Assembly: GCA_025617745.1 (NCBI GenBank)
Contig: CM046867.1
Location: forward strand, 27,334,705-27,398,704
From: Heliocidaris erythrogramma
Taxonomy: Eukaryota; Echinodermata; Echinoidea; Camarodonta; Echinometridae
Length of the DNA stretch: 64,000 bases
Direction of reading: 5' to 3'
The number at the start of each line of letters is the position of its first letter. Within the stretch, counting starts at the first letter, position 1. Below the pieces are notes generated by a model. It ran no database searches and was not told the DNA's origin. It worked only from the letters and a program-made list of their open reading frames with translations. Both the position numbers and the translations under genes were made by a program. Shown in pieces: positions 22,718-34,000 of this stretch.

Positions 22718-23421
22718 CACTCATAGCTACATTTCTATACTTCGTGTGTATAATGTAGGCAGTCATACACCTCAACTTTTTAAAACACCACTGCACAAAA
22801 GTCACAAACATTCACTCAAAATCGGCATTTAATTTACAAAAACCGACCACTAAATATCCAAGAAATACAATAAATTCAACTCACCGATGTTGGAAAAGAT
22901 ATTTCCAAAAATCAAATCCGTAATTTACTGTTGATTCTCGCGAAACGAGCTATCGGAGTCATTGTGTACATTTCCTGGTCGCCGCGGGTGCTGACATCTC
23001 CCCAAAAGAGTTTTGTCCTTAAAAATTCGGTCCCTATGGCATACACGGAAAAGTCCCGATTTTCTGTGTGCGCGATCATAAAGATCGGTGTGCGCTTGCG
23101 ATCCCGAGTTTCTTCGTGGACAAAAATTTTATTGGCCGATTTTAGTCTAAGACATCGGCAGTATGTAAACAACACGCGATCGCGAAACAAATCGGCGGGG
23201 ATTTCTCCGGTTTTTTTTGGACAAGATTTTGACTTTGGATTTTGCTGAAAATATTATCAAAAGTTCTTCCTAACGGCCATTTGAGGGAGGAGTGAGATTT
23301 TTAGGGGCGGAATTTGAAAGCAAGGTATTTAAAATATTTATCTTATTTTCCCCCATACCTTTACTACACGCGACAGAAAATACCAACTATTTTTGCATTT
23401 TGTATTCGTAGTGGTCAATAT
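22718..23421 (+). mobile_element. 0.7-kb repeat R7, copy B
   Basis: 704 bp, highly similar to copy A but lacking its last 18 bp. Flanked by 9-bp direct repeats GGGAGCAGT (22709-22717, 23422-23430). A different 9-bp duplication from copy A indicates independent insertion. Confidence 0.87.
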
Positions 23422-23659
23422 GGGAGCAGTGCTAAGTAACGTTAGGTGACAGGTACCGGTACCGGGACATAAATATCAGCATGCGGGACTACAATACTTA
23501 CAAAGCTATTAAATTCACCGTTCTTACGCCAATTTCTAGAGTATAACGTTATAGGTCATCACTCCCAACACTAGTCATATACACTCATTAATCATAATTC
23601 ACAATTAGACCTATATTTTTATTTACGGTATTATAAACGCTTAACGTTTAAACACTTAC

Positions 23660-23760
23660 TGGCTCGCGATAAATTTGAAAGCAGCGGGTGCCGTATATAG
23701 TAAATACATCGCAAGGGGGCGCTCCATCACTGAATTGACCAGTGCGCTCCATGGATCTCG
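23660..23760 (-). promoter_or_regulatory. Possible non-coding first exon / promoter for PLK4
   Basis: On the minus strand a good donor, GCCA|GTAAGTG, ends at 23660, upstream of PLK4 and in the right direction to join the acceptor at 19932. No other support; the start given is arbitrary. Confidence 0.2.
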
Positions 23761-23903
23761 ATATGATATTGCTTCGCTTATGGATACTAAATTATATATG
23801 GAAGCTTCTGTCTGGTCTGAATACAAGCCTCTATATACAGTTCCAAATTCTCGTATTGTCGTGACTAAATTTTCCATGTATTTTCCTGACTAAATTTTCC
23901 ATG

Positions 23904-24158
23904 CAGTGGCGTACCTGGACCTTGGCGTCAAGAGGGGCAAAACTTGCCAGGAAATGATGAGCGGAAACTGGGTTACCAGATTTTATGGGGTCCAGTTTTC
24001 CTCCATAGTTCTCTGACAAGTATTAAACAAACAAAACAAAACAAAAAAAGTTCTAAAAGAAAGGGGGTAAAATGTATACTTGTCTTTCATTTTTTTTTTT
24101 TTGGGGGGGGGGGGGGTCAAAAGTCAAGGGGGCAGTCTGCCCCTTTGGTACGCTAGTG
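23904..24158. mobile_element. MITE with CANTGGCGTACC termini
   Basis: Ends CAGTGGCGTACC and GGTACGCTAGTG are inverted repeats. The interior is A/G-rich with a run of G. Non-coding. Confidence 0.7.
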
Positions 24159-25764
24159 TTTCCATGACAAAGTAAACAATTCAAAAAACTTGAAAACTTT
24201 AATAATCTATGGGTCACGGTATATGAGGTGAATATATATATAAGCTATCCTAGTTTATTCATTTAAATAAAATAAAAAATAATTGAAAAAATAGTAGGGC
24301 ATAAAACTATAGATCACCATAATTATAACAAAGTTGAATTACAAAGAGCTTCTTAGGAGCTGGGGAAGAATTTTGAAGACAATACCCTGCCTGCTACTTA
24401 AACTTTTATTTATTGCCCCATCTGCTTTCTCTTTAACCTCTTCTCCCCTCTCTTTCTCTCCCTCTCCTTCTCTCGTCCTCTCTCTCTTTCATTGCTTTAC
24501 TTCTAAAACAGTTTTTACAATCTTTGTTCCTTTAATATATATATATATATAAGTGTAAGGAAATAACATATACAACAGCTTTGGCAAATCTCGTGGGAAT
24601 AAATACAATGTGAGAATAACGTTGCGTAGCTCATATATATATATATATATATATATAAAGAGAGAGAGAGAGATACATAAATGATCAGCAAGATTGTAAA
24701 AAAAAACCCAAACAGAATCTCAAGGATGCATTCTTGTGATGTTTTCAAGGGTGTATTTAATAATGATAATATATATGTTTAAATTGTACAATCTCCAAAA
24801 AAAATATCAAGTGTGCTACATCTTACATCAAATGAATTTCTCTACATTTATGCTCCAAAACAAAGAGCATCTTCATTGTGCCTTCTATTACATCTCTTAC
24901 TGGTCAAGGCAAAGTGAAAGCATGCAAAGAGTTAAACTTTTTGGGAAAACTTTTATTTTGAAATACTTTGGCCTAGCTGCTGTTTGGTTTTAGGTATATG
25001 CTTTCAAATGAGGTAAAGGCAGACAATATATAAATGATTGGGCATACTAAATGTGTATCATGAGATCAGAAATCAGTTTTAATGCAAATTATTTACAAGT
25101 ATATTTTTGCTATTCAGTTTAGAGACATTTTAGTTTAATTGATGCTATTCTTCCTCAGCCTTTTCTCATGTTTACATCATAAATGCCTATGTTGTCACCC
25201 TTTTCATTGCCATTGTGTAATAAATGAAGATTCTCAAAAGTCATAATGAACAAATTTCAATTCTGTCCATAGGTAAGATAATAATAATAAATTGTGTTTT
25301 CTTCTTATTCATGGAATTGGACTAAAATAAGACATATAAGGTTGTAATGTCTGTTTGACCCCCAAAATATTGCAATTAAACTACAAATCCCAAACACTCT
25401 CCACTACAATCATCATAAAAGTAAATAAATAAGACCCAATAATCATAAAAAGAAGAACAGAAAGACAGTTCAACATCAGTTGATAGAGCATACAATCCAT
25501 CTATACAAGAAGTGAATTTAAATTACACTTTATTATTTCCACTTAACATCTGAATGTTCAAATGCAATGAACATGCTTCTTGGAATATCTTCTAAATCGT
25601 GCAATATATATATAGCCCCTGCTATATTAACCACGGAAATAATCATGCCAACCTAAGCTCCAAGAAAACTGTCTACCGAGAGCTGTAAAGGCATTGGTAA
25701 CTCAATGTTGAGGGATATCCCCTTCTGGTTCTCAACAGATATTCTATCTTCAAAAATCTCTCTA
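24159..25764. other. No gene recognised; AT and GA microsatellites
   Basis: (TA)n at about 24536-24551 and 24633-24657 followed by (AG)n, otherwise AT-rich. It may include distal 3' flank of the SH3D19-like gene. Confidence 0.5.
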
Positions 25765-25910
25765 CAGGGGCAGATCGGGGGGGGGGGGGGGGGGGGGGGT
25801 TGTCAGAGATTTTAGGGAACTGGACCCCACCTTTTTATGCTTGATAACCTCGTTTGTTTTTGAAAAGATGTTTAGTACTACAGAATCGGAAAATGGCGTT
25901 GAAGAGAGAC

Positions 25911-25946
25911 ATACTGTAGCTTTTCGTCTTGCACTCATCGGAGTAT
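25911..25946 (-). ncRNA. Hammerhead-like motif, left arm
   Basis: Minus strand: stem I AUACU/AGUAU, core CCGAUGA (consensus CUGAUGA), stem II GUGCAAGAC (2 bp), GAA, short stem III AAGCUA (palindrome broken), C17. The U4-to-C change suggests weak or no activity. Confidence 0.4.
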
Positions 25947-26116
25947 ACCGCAAGAATGAACAGAAAGCCGAAATCGAACAATATACCGGAAACTAAAGGA
26001 ATAAAGCACGTAAAATATAAGAGAGATTTTGATTGGCTGCCTGAACATTTTAACAGGAATTAGGCTTATTGCCAGCCGGTTTTGATCGATTTCAGCTTTC
26101 TGTTCATTCTTGCAGT

Positions 26117-26152
26117 ATACTCCGATGAGTGCAAGACGAAAAGCTTCAGTAT
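26117..26152 (+). ncRNA. Hammerhead-like motif, right arm
   Basis: Stem I AUACU (26117-26121) pairs with AGUAU (26148-26152). Core CCGAUGA (26122-26128), stem II GUGCAAGAC, GAA (26138-26140), palindromic stem III AAGCUU and cleavage base C (26147). The six-base palindrome would suit a dimeric ribozyme with a very short stem III. Only core U4 departs from consensus. Confidence 0.45.
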
Positions 26153-26333
26153 GTCTCTCTTCAACGCCATTTTCGTTTGTTTTTTTTTTTTTTTTTTTTT
26201 TTTTTTGGGGGGGGGGGCGGAGGGTTTGCTTGGCAGATTTGGGGGGAATTTTACCCCTTTTTTTATGTTCAATAATTTGTTTTTCCTCATCAGACTTGGA
26301 ACCCCCCTTGAGAAAAACCTGCATCTACCCCTG

Positions 26334-26532
26334 GTCTATATGTGAGTTACCAACTCCCAATAAGTGTGAACCATGTATCACTTTACATATTCATAACATG
26401 CAAATTACATTATAATTTTACACATAAAAACGGGTCTATATGCGAGTTACCAACTCCCAATAAGTGTGAACCTTGTATCACTTGACATATTCATAACATG
26501 CAAATTACATAATTTTACACACGAAAACAGAT
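26334..26532. repeat. Tandem duplication, 100-bp unit
   Basis: Two near-identical copies starting GTCTATATG(T/C)GAGTTACC, at 26334 and 26434. Confidence 0.95.
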
Positions 26533-26742
26533 AATTTTCACCAAAAAATCACAATTACTTCATCACAAGCACAAACTGTCACATGTGTGTATTACACAGC
26601 TACAGAGACATGGTTGAAAATACTCTTGATGCTGTACACTTTTTTAGTGTGCAGTGTATATATACAGATACCCATCTCAACCCTCAGAATATATTATGTA
26701 CAACTTTGCATTGTATTTTGCACTGCATTAGGTATTCATATA

Positions 26743-27692
26743 CAGCCCTTGAAAAAATTATTAGACCAGCTGCAATTGGAGGCATACAGGTAGAATTATG
26801 TCCATTGTCTATGGGACTAGGAAAATGGTTATTAACAGCTAATTCATTATTAATGGACTACTACTCCCCATTACAATTAGCTTTGTGACAATTACCCCTA
26901 GGACAACTACAGCAAGGACAAACTGCCCCGGACAAATTTCCCCACGAGAAAGTGTTTCTGACCACATAATAATAGATAATAAATATCTGAGAGGATGAAT
27001 TTCAAGTGTTATTTGTCTTGGTTTGAGCAGTATGGCCTGCCCATGATTCTACGTAGAACATTTAAAGTGACTTAAAAATTGAAGACAATAGAAACTTGAA
27101 GTTATCGCAAAAGAAAAGATTCCAGCTACATGAATGAGCTGCTGTGAAGAGAAAAAAAATGCAACCCCTTATCATGGACAGCATGCAACAAGGCATGGCT
27201 GCTATCTTCAAATGTACATGTAGCAATTTTCCAGCAAGAACTGAACAAACTGCCTCTTGAGAAGTGAACATGGCTTAACACGACAATCTGGCATACCCCC
27301 TGGACGATTATCCCAGAGACCATTACTCTCAGAACATTTTTTTCAAAACCTTCCTACCCCTGGAGAATATTCCCAGGACAATTATCCTCTATGATATTTT
27401 AACTCTGTTAGTTAATCTGAAGTATCCATCCATTTGGGGGTGCATACCTTTATGCCTTTAGATCTAATTGTCCTTTGGGGATAATTGTCTGTGGAGGGGG
27501 GGGGGGTAATTGTCCCAGGGGTAATTGTCCGAGGGGTTAGTTATTGTAGAGGTTAATTGTTTTACAGAGTAGTCATCCAATCATTATGACTTAGCTAGTA
27601 GAAATCAATTTGAAAGTTCAATTACTGATGTAGCCAACACTTCCTACATAAGCGTTTAAAAGGAGCTGGTCTAATAATTTTTTCCAGGGCTA
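26743..27692. mobile_element. Tc1/mariner-type non-autonomous element
   Basis: 950 bp with about 31-bp TIRs: left CAGCCCTTGAAAAAATTATT, right the complement TAGCCCTGGAAAAAATTATT, both continuing AGACCAGCT. Flanking TA fits a TA target site. The interior lacks a transposase and holds repeated GGACAATTACCCC-like motifs in both orientations between 26884 and 27535. Confidence 0.85.
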
Positions 27693-29065
27693 TACATTTA
27701 TCATGTACATTTATATACAAAAAGAGTCATGTTTGACGATTATTTGTTATTCTATGTTTTAATGATGTTGTGATTATCCCTTCCACAAATATATAACTTG
27801 AATAGCAATAGCGGTAAGGATTTGCGTATTAATGTACAAATATCCTGTTACCATCTGCAGTAAGTAATGGAGTGAAAAGAGAGGAAAAGCATAACTGCTG
27901 AAATGGAGTACACACAGAAAACATGGCACAGAAAGTTAAGGAGAAAGGAGTGTATGTCATAGTGGAAAATTAAGAGGTGAAAGAAAGGAAAGAAAAAGAA
28001 GATAACAAAGAATACAAAACAAAAGATAAAAGAAGATGAAAAAGGGAAAAGGAAGAGACAGAGGAAAATAAACATGGTTCATTTTAACAGCTTTGTTAAT
28101 GCCTGTGAACAAGACAGTATAGAAAGAATTTTTATTTCTATTCAACTTTTTTCTCTTTCTCTTCAAAGTTAAATTCAGAGATTCATGCTTTCTTTATGCA
28201 ATTTCAGAATAACAAGAAACAAACAACAACTGTTATTCTCAAATAAATGAAGACTCCATACATTCATGCACGAGAAGGAAAGAAGGAAAGATATTCAAGG
28301 CTGTTATATCAAAAGTAATGTACTGTAAAATTTAAACGCTTACAGTCAAGAAAACACAATTAATAATAAATGGTAGATAGAAAAGAAAATAAATCATGCC
28401 CAGCACGGTTTGTACTAAAAGGAAGCTAAACTTATAATACTGAAAGATTTACCTGAAAATTGAGAGAGAATATCATATCAAGTAGTACAGTACATAACAA
28501 CTAAATTTAAAGCAAATCTGGAGTTCTGGCAATGGAATTTCATTTCAAGACATATTGTATACAGGAATTCTGAATTATTCATGATGTATAAGAAGTGTTA
28601 GGGTTGTTTGGACCATCAAGTACAAACAGATTTACAAAACTTCCGAAAAATCGCATCCACTCAAATGCAAAACACACATATAAGTGCAAATACATTGGAA
28701 ACTCAATATAAAGAGATTCCCGGTATAACAAGGTAATTTGCTGGTCCCTGGTCTTTATGTTCTTTTGGTTTTATTACCCTGATATAACGAGATTCCTGAT
28801 ATATCAAGGTAATTTTCATGGTCCCTAGGTCCTCGTTCTAGTGAGATGCCATTGTATGGGACCAAAACCACATGTTTTATGATTCACTCAATATCTGTAT
28901 CTTAAGTTGGTGATGAATAAGCAATTTTACATTGTCTACCAATTTGTTTGGCATATACAAATTATTGTTAGTCTTTAACATTCAGAGTCAGTTTCATTGG
29001 ATTGTGTGAGTTATTATTTTTATTCTTCATTACTACCAGAACCCAGATTGTGAGATATCTTTCCA
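27693..29065. other. No gene recognised; purine-rich stretch
   Basis: 27960-28070 is A/G-rich. At 28690-28860, repeated TATAAC(A/G)AG(A)TTCC-like blocks resemble pogo-type terminal sequence, a weak match. Confidence 0.4.
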
Positions 29066-29205
29066 GGGGAGCGTTTTATCAAGCGTTTTGTCAGTGATTT
29101 TTCACTGACAAATTTGCTCTCACCCAAACAGATGCAAGGATTTCTGTAGCTTATAAAAGTTGTCGGTAAAAATCACTGACTAAACACTTGATGAAACGCT
29201 CCTCT
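29066..29205. mobile_element. Hairpin MITE, family H1 copy 3
   Basis: 140-bp palindrome starting GGGGAGCGTTTTATCAAGCG, same core as the copies at 5235 and 12121. Confidence 0.9.
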
Positions 29206-30237
29206 GATAATAAACGACGCACAGATCACATGTCATTAAGTTGTTTCTTAAATTTGAATACTTGCTGGGCGTAAATTAATCTACCACTAAAAAAAATAAA
29301 AGCACCCCTTAAATCAACATCTCATACACAGATATTGTCAATTTTCAATGACACATTTCATTGAGTGTTCAATAACGAGGCATTAAGTGAAAACACATAA
29401 AAAAGGCAATGCAAAACTGAAAATAGCTGAAGTGTAGAATATGCTGTGCAGCAAACGTGATTATTTTCTTTAACAGCAGCTTACTTAATAATTTATACAA
29501 TAACAAAATGCTGCAATTGTTATTTCTACCAAAGGACACTATCTAATTTCTCAAAAAGTAAAAAAGAATTATAAAGTTTAGAGATTAGGTTTCTTTGAGA
29601 ATCCTTATTCAGATTGATGATCCCAAAATATATATTGTTTTATAGTATGTTTTCTGTTTTTCAGATAGCACTATAACTTTGTAATAAAATATATCTATTT
29701 TCTATACAATACTTTAATTCTGTACAAATGTAAGGCAAGAGAATGAGTTTAGAGATATCCAACGCACTTAGACCACAATATAAGACAAGTGATCAACAAT
29801 ATTTTCTTCAGGTTTTCTGCTGTAATTGGGATTTCTGTTGTAGTTGTTTACTCTTCAAATAAATGAAGGCATGTCGTATCAGTTACTCATAATGCATATT
29901 AATTCTTATGCATAAAAGTGTGTACTTTCAAATGAGGGATTCTGAGAAAATTCAGTGAATTTTATGAATATTTAAGGTGAAATATATTACCTCTAAGAGC
30001 CCCTGTGGAATTTAGTATAAAGCAGTTTAAGAAATAAGAGTACAAAAATAAATCTGCAAATCTGCCACATCACTAGACCTACACTGAATTAGAGCATAAA
30101 TGTGTCTAATACTTGCATAGCTTGTAAACCCTACATCCTTAGCATTCAATCAATAAAGCACATATCATTGGGATTATCTTGAATATTAAATCATCATACA
30201 ATATCTGTTACTTCATGCAATCCTTGTAAACCCTTCT
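29206..30237. other. No gene recognised
   Basis: AT-rich; likely 3' untranslated or downstream DNA of the SH3D19-like gene. No poly(A) signal could be chosen with confidence. Confidence 0.4.
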
Positions 30238-30411
30238 TATGGGGTGTTGCAAGAAAGTTGCGATTGATTGCAAGTTGCAACTGATCGGTAATGACCAATC
30301 AAAATCATTGTTGCAAGCGCATCTTCTTGAATGGGCAGACCCTGAACCATTCAGAATGGTTGTTCTAATTTGCTTTACAATTTGCAATTGATTGCAACTC
30401 CCCATAAGACT
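30238..30411. mobile_element. MITE with TTATGGGGNGTTGCAA termini
   Basis: About 174 bp; TATGGGGTGTTGCAAG at the left and TTGCAACTCCCCATAA at the right are inverted repeats. Interior also rich in TTGCAA/TTGCAAT. Confidence 0.75.
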
Positions 30412-30943
30412 GTCTTCTGAATATTTTGAATTTGATAAACTTGACATGAATTGAAATGATTAAATGATCAATTTGTTTTGTTTTCATATGTATTGATTTA
30501 CATCTTTTCCTGTAAACATATTACACAACAGAGTTTAATAATTTGTCTAAAACTAATTAAAAAGATCTGTACATCATTGCTTTATACATGTATATATTGT
30601 GACTATATCCTAAAATAAATTATTTCTTCACATGTCATCAAATATGCTTCACCAAAAGCACATTTTTTCTTTCAAAATAGAAACCATCAATCTGTCCAAT
30701 ACACACATAAAAATATCATGCAGACACTTGACTCATCTGTAAAAAGTAGCTGAGAATTGACAGATTTTGCACAGACCTAACATCAACTGGGTAATATACA
30801 TCTTTCTGTATTATTATTAATCTACTTCTTCCATCCATAGTGAATGTTTTACCTTCTTGTAACACTATCCTTGTACTGCTTGATACAGGATGCATTCAAA
30901 AGTAGTCTCCGCGCGATACTGTGTATGATACCTTAAGTGCAGA

Positions 30944-31054
30944 TCACGATGAGAGTTCAACGAACGCAGCAGGGAACCGACCAGACTTGCCATTGACTGT
31001 ACCCAATAACCATTCATCGTTCACACGCTCTGTGATGGCAATCACACTGCCAGC
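30944..31054 (-). CDS. SH3D19: SH3D19 last exon (second half of SH3-6, stop)
   Basis: AGSVIAITERVNDEWLLGTV then NGKSGRFPAAFVELSS and TGA. W and FP..FV positions mark a complete SH3 end right at the C-terminus. Confidence 0.95.
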   Translation of the reverse strand, partial: AGSVIAITERVNDEWLLGTVNGKSGRFPAAFVELSS

Positions 31055-34000
31055 CTGTTAAAACACAAACATAAAAACTAGAACTGTTATCACAATGTTA
31101 GAATTACTTTTTAGTGTATGGGAGCTCTTTGTAAATTTTCTAAAGTACAAGCGAGATTTCATGTTAGAAGGTTCAGAGTAACCACAGGTAGAAATGAAAA
31201 CTAAAGTTTCAAATGGTCAAATTGAAAGGCAGATTTCTATGTCTTATGGCAAAACTAGGCATTTATTATATTCCATGGGATTCAATATTGAGACAAGTTG
31301 GTGCTTCGGGATGAAAATCTGGCCAATCTTAGTCCATGCCAAAGTTAAGGTTATAAACATATAATCTTCAAACAACTGCAGGAAGGACTTGATTCTTGAT
31401 TAGTTCCAATGTCCTTTAATATCACACAAGACAAGCTGTCTGATCTCCAGAATGGACTGCATGTCCTATATAAATAAAAACTACTCAAACTCTAATTTTA
31501 TAATGTTTATCACCCTGTTGAAAATTATATATTACAAACTACCTCCATTAAACTACTTTGAAAACTTTTAGATGAAGCTTTCCTTAAAGGTAAGGTAATG
31601 ATTTCATATACTTTCAGTATTGTTCTCGTATCCTGATTCTAATAGGTTATTCAATAAAACACTAATAAGACACCAGTCATTTTAACTAAAGTCACACATT
31701 GTTCATAATCCATGTGACTGCTCTACCATTCATTATGAAATCAAAATATTGATTGTGTATCATCATCATCATCATCATCGTGTAACCATTGTTTTCAAAA
31801 TATGTTGCATGGATCCCTTGTAAAGCAGACCCCTGTGGCTTTGAACGGGACTACCCTTGCTTTAAAATAAGACATAAATAAATCAGTAAATGAAATAAAT
31901 AAATAAATAAATAAATGAACATTACTGATCAACTCACTTTGAAGGAGAGTTCATCTGCATCCTCAGCATCAAAGTCATGCAGGGCCTTAGCAGTAGATGG
32001 TGTAGCTCCCGCGGATGGTAGATCGATGATGACATCAACAAAGGACCGAGGAAAGATGCCTTCCCGCGAGTCCACCTTTCCACGGAGCCACTCATCACCG
32101 ATCCTCTCCAGGAGAGTGACCTCCTCACCAGCCTTCAGCCTTATCTCGTCATCTCCGGCAGGCTCAAAGTCAAAGGATACCACGCAGTGGGGGTCAACTC
32201 CAGATGTCTGAGAAAGGAAAGTCATAGTCATGACTGTTTCAGAACATAACTTCACAAGAAAATAATACAGAGTAACCATTAGCCCTCAAACTGTCTTAAA
32301 CTATTTAAAAAAAAGTGATTATTGGGACATGTATGTCTGGCAGCAAAATATTTTCCCTGAAATTACTGACTTGATGAATAATAAATGATATACAATTCTT
32401 TCATCCAACAAGTATTGGTGATGAATTCCCTTGTTGAGTAATACATCTTAATAGCAAGGTGATACCACTTTCAGAAGCAAGCATGATATTAAGGCAAACA
32501 TACATAATGACCACTTGGCTCCATTTTTCATGGTATTAAAAACTACTCACTTCTCACTCCCCATATATTTGGAGCTTAACCCTTAATCCACCCCATAAAT
32601 TTGGAGCTTAACCCTTAATCCACTCTCTTCTGCTGCTGCTATGGGTGTAGCTTATCCCCCCTCTAGGTCCCACTCTCTAAAACAGCTCATACCAGACTTA
32701 CATTTATGTCTGAAGCTTGCGGGAGACCACTAGGTACTCTGTCTACAAAGGAAGCAGGGAACCTCCCTTTCTTGCCATTGAGTTCTCCTTCCAACCAGTC
32801 AGCTCCAACCTGAGCAGTTACTGTGATCTTATCGCCATCCTTGATAGGATAAGAACGAGAAGGAAATGTTTTGAGTTGGATTTGAGGTTAATATATTCAG
32901 AGCTGCTAGTTGAACCTACAAAAATTTCCTGTACTTTATCATCAACACAATTCTCTTGGTATCTTAAGGTCAGCAAAGCAGAGAAATATAATACAATCTT
33001 TACAAAAAGTAACAAAAATAAGAATATAATAATTGAAAAAATATCTTTAAAATGGAATAATAGGAATGTAGTGTGGTACCTTCTTCCTATGGAAAACATA
33101 AAAGTTTTATGTCTTTATTGCTGAAGGAGAATAGGCCTACATATTCTGACAGGTTTATTCCAGGAATCGTTTTAATAATTGTTTATGTTTTAATATTTGA
33201 ATTAATAGATAAATACCATTGAAAAATCTAAATAAATACAACATAAAACTCTCTATAGATTATTAATCCTTTAAGGTTGTTGTAATTTATCATGAAAGAT
33301 AGATATTTTGAATGCTGATGAGGTTAGATTATATTTAATGAAGATAAATAACCTTGTTTATAAACCTAAGAGTCAAACTAACCTTGAAGGTGAGCTCAGT
33401 ATTGTCAGCTCCATCAAAGTCATACATTGCACGAACTTCGTTTCCTGTCATGCAAAAAGAGAGAGAAATAAAAAAGAAGTGTAAGAAATAATACATTTCA
33501 ATCTTTGAATGTACAAAAATATACAGAGATTTTATTACACTAAATTTCTGTCCCTCTGATTTTTCTGCTAGAACTCAGAGCTACGTGTACTTACTACCAG
33601 AATATATATATATACATGTATATGGTCAATTCCAGCGTAACGGACATGACATTCAGACAGTTTTTTGTAATTCAAAACATCACACAATAGAATTAGCAGT
33701 CTCCAAACAATTTTTATTGAGTTTATCAGACACATTTGACTATCAGGGATATACTCATGAAATTTCACATCATTTTATTGAACGGTTATGGAGAAAATGC
33801 ACTCGTTGTGAGCGTAACGGACATGACACAAAATGGACAAGGCTTTTTAACCTACTTTTTATTATGAAAATTCCTGTGAGTTTTGGGATAGAATGAACCT
33901 GGTTTGGGTATTAATTAAAACTTAAAGTCATGCTGTAATCATAAATTCATGTTTGAGATTAGTTTTACATTGCATTCTTTTTTTATAGCTCAGAATGTAG

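Larger units (their letters stand above)
25889..26180. mobile_element. Penelope-type inverted pair with hammerhead-like arms
   Basis: Two arms of about 92 bp (25889-25980, 26086-26180) in inverted orientation around a 105-bp spacer. Each arm carries GCACTCATCGG...GCTTTTCG or its complement. The same block forms the arms of the element at 49203-49799, which holds a Penelope-like peptide. Confidence 0.6.
25765..26333. mobile_element. hAT-like MITE holding a nested inverted pair
   Basis: Ends CAGGGGCAGATCGGGGGG and GCATCTACCCCTG are inverted and typical of hAT-type MITEs. G-runs lie near both ends. The centre (25889-26180) is an unrelated inverted pair, listed separately. Confidence 0.6.

Noticed and set aside
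22000..23250. Pairs of about 100-codon frames on both strands
   Set aside because: They fall in repeat R7 and differ by frameshifts between copies A and B.
33585..33896. 103-codon frame with RNGHD repeats
   Set aside because: The repeated peptide is only the 17-bp DNA motif read in one frame; spacing is not a multiple of three overall.
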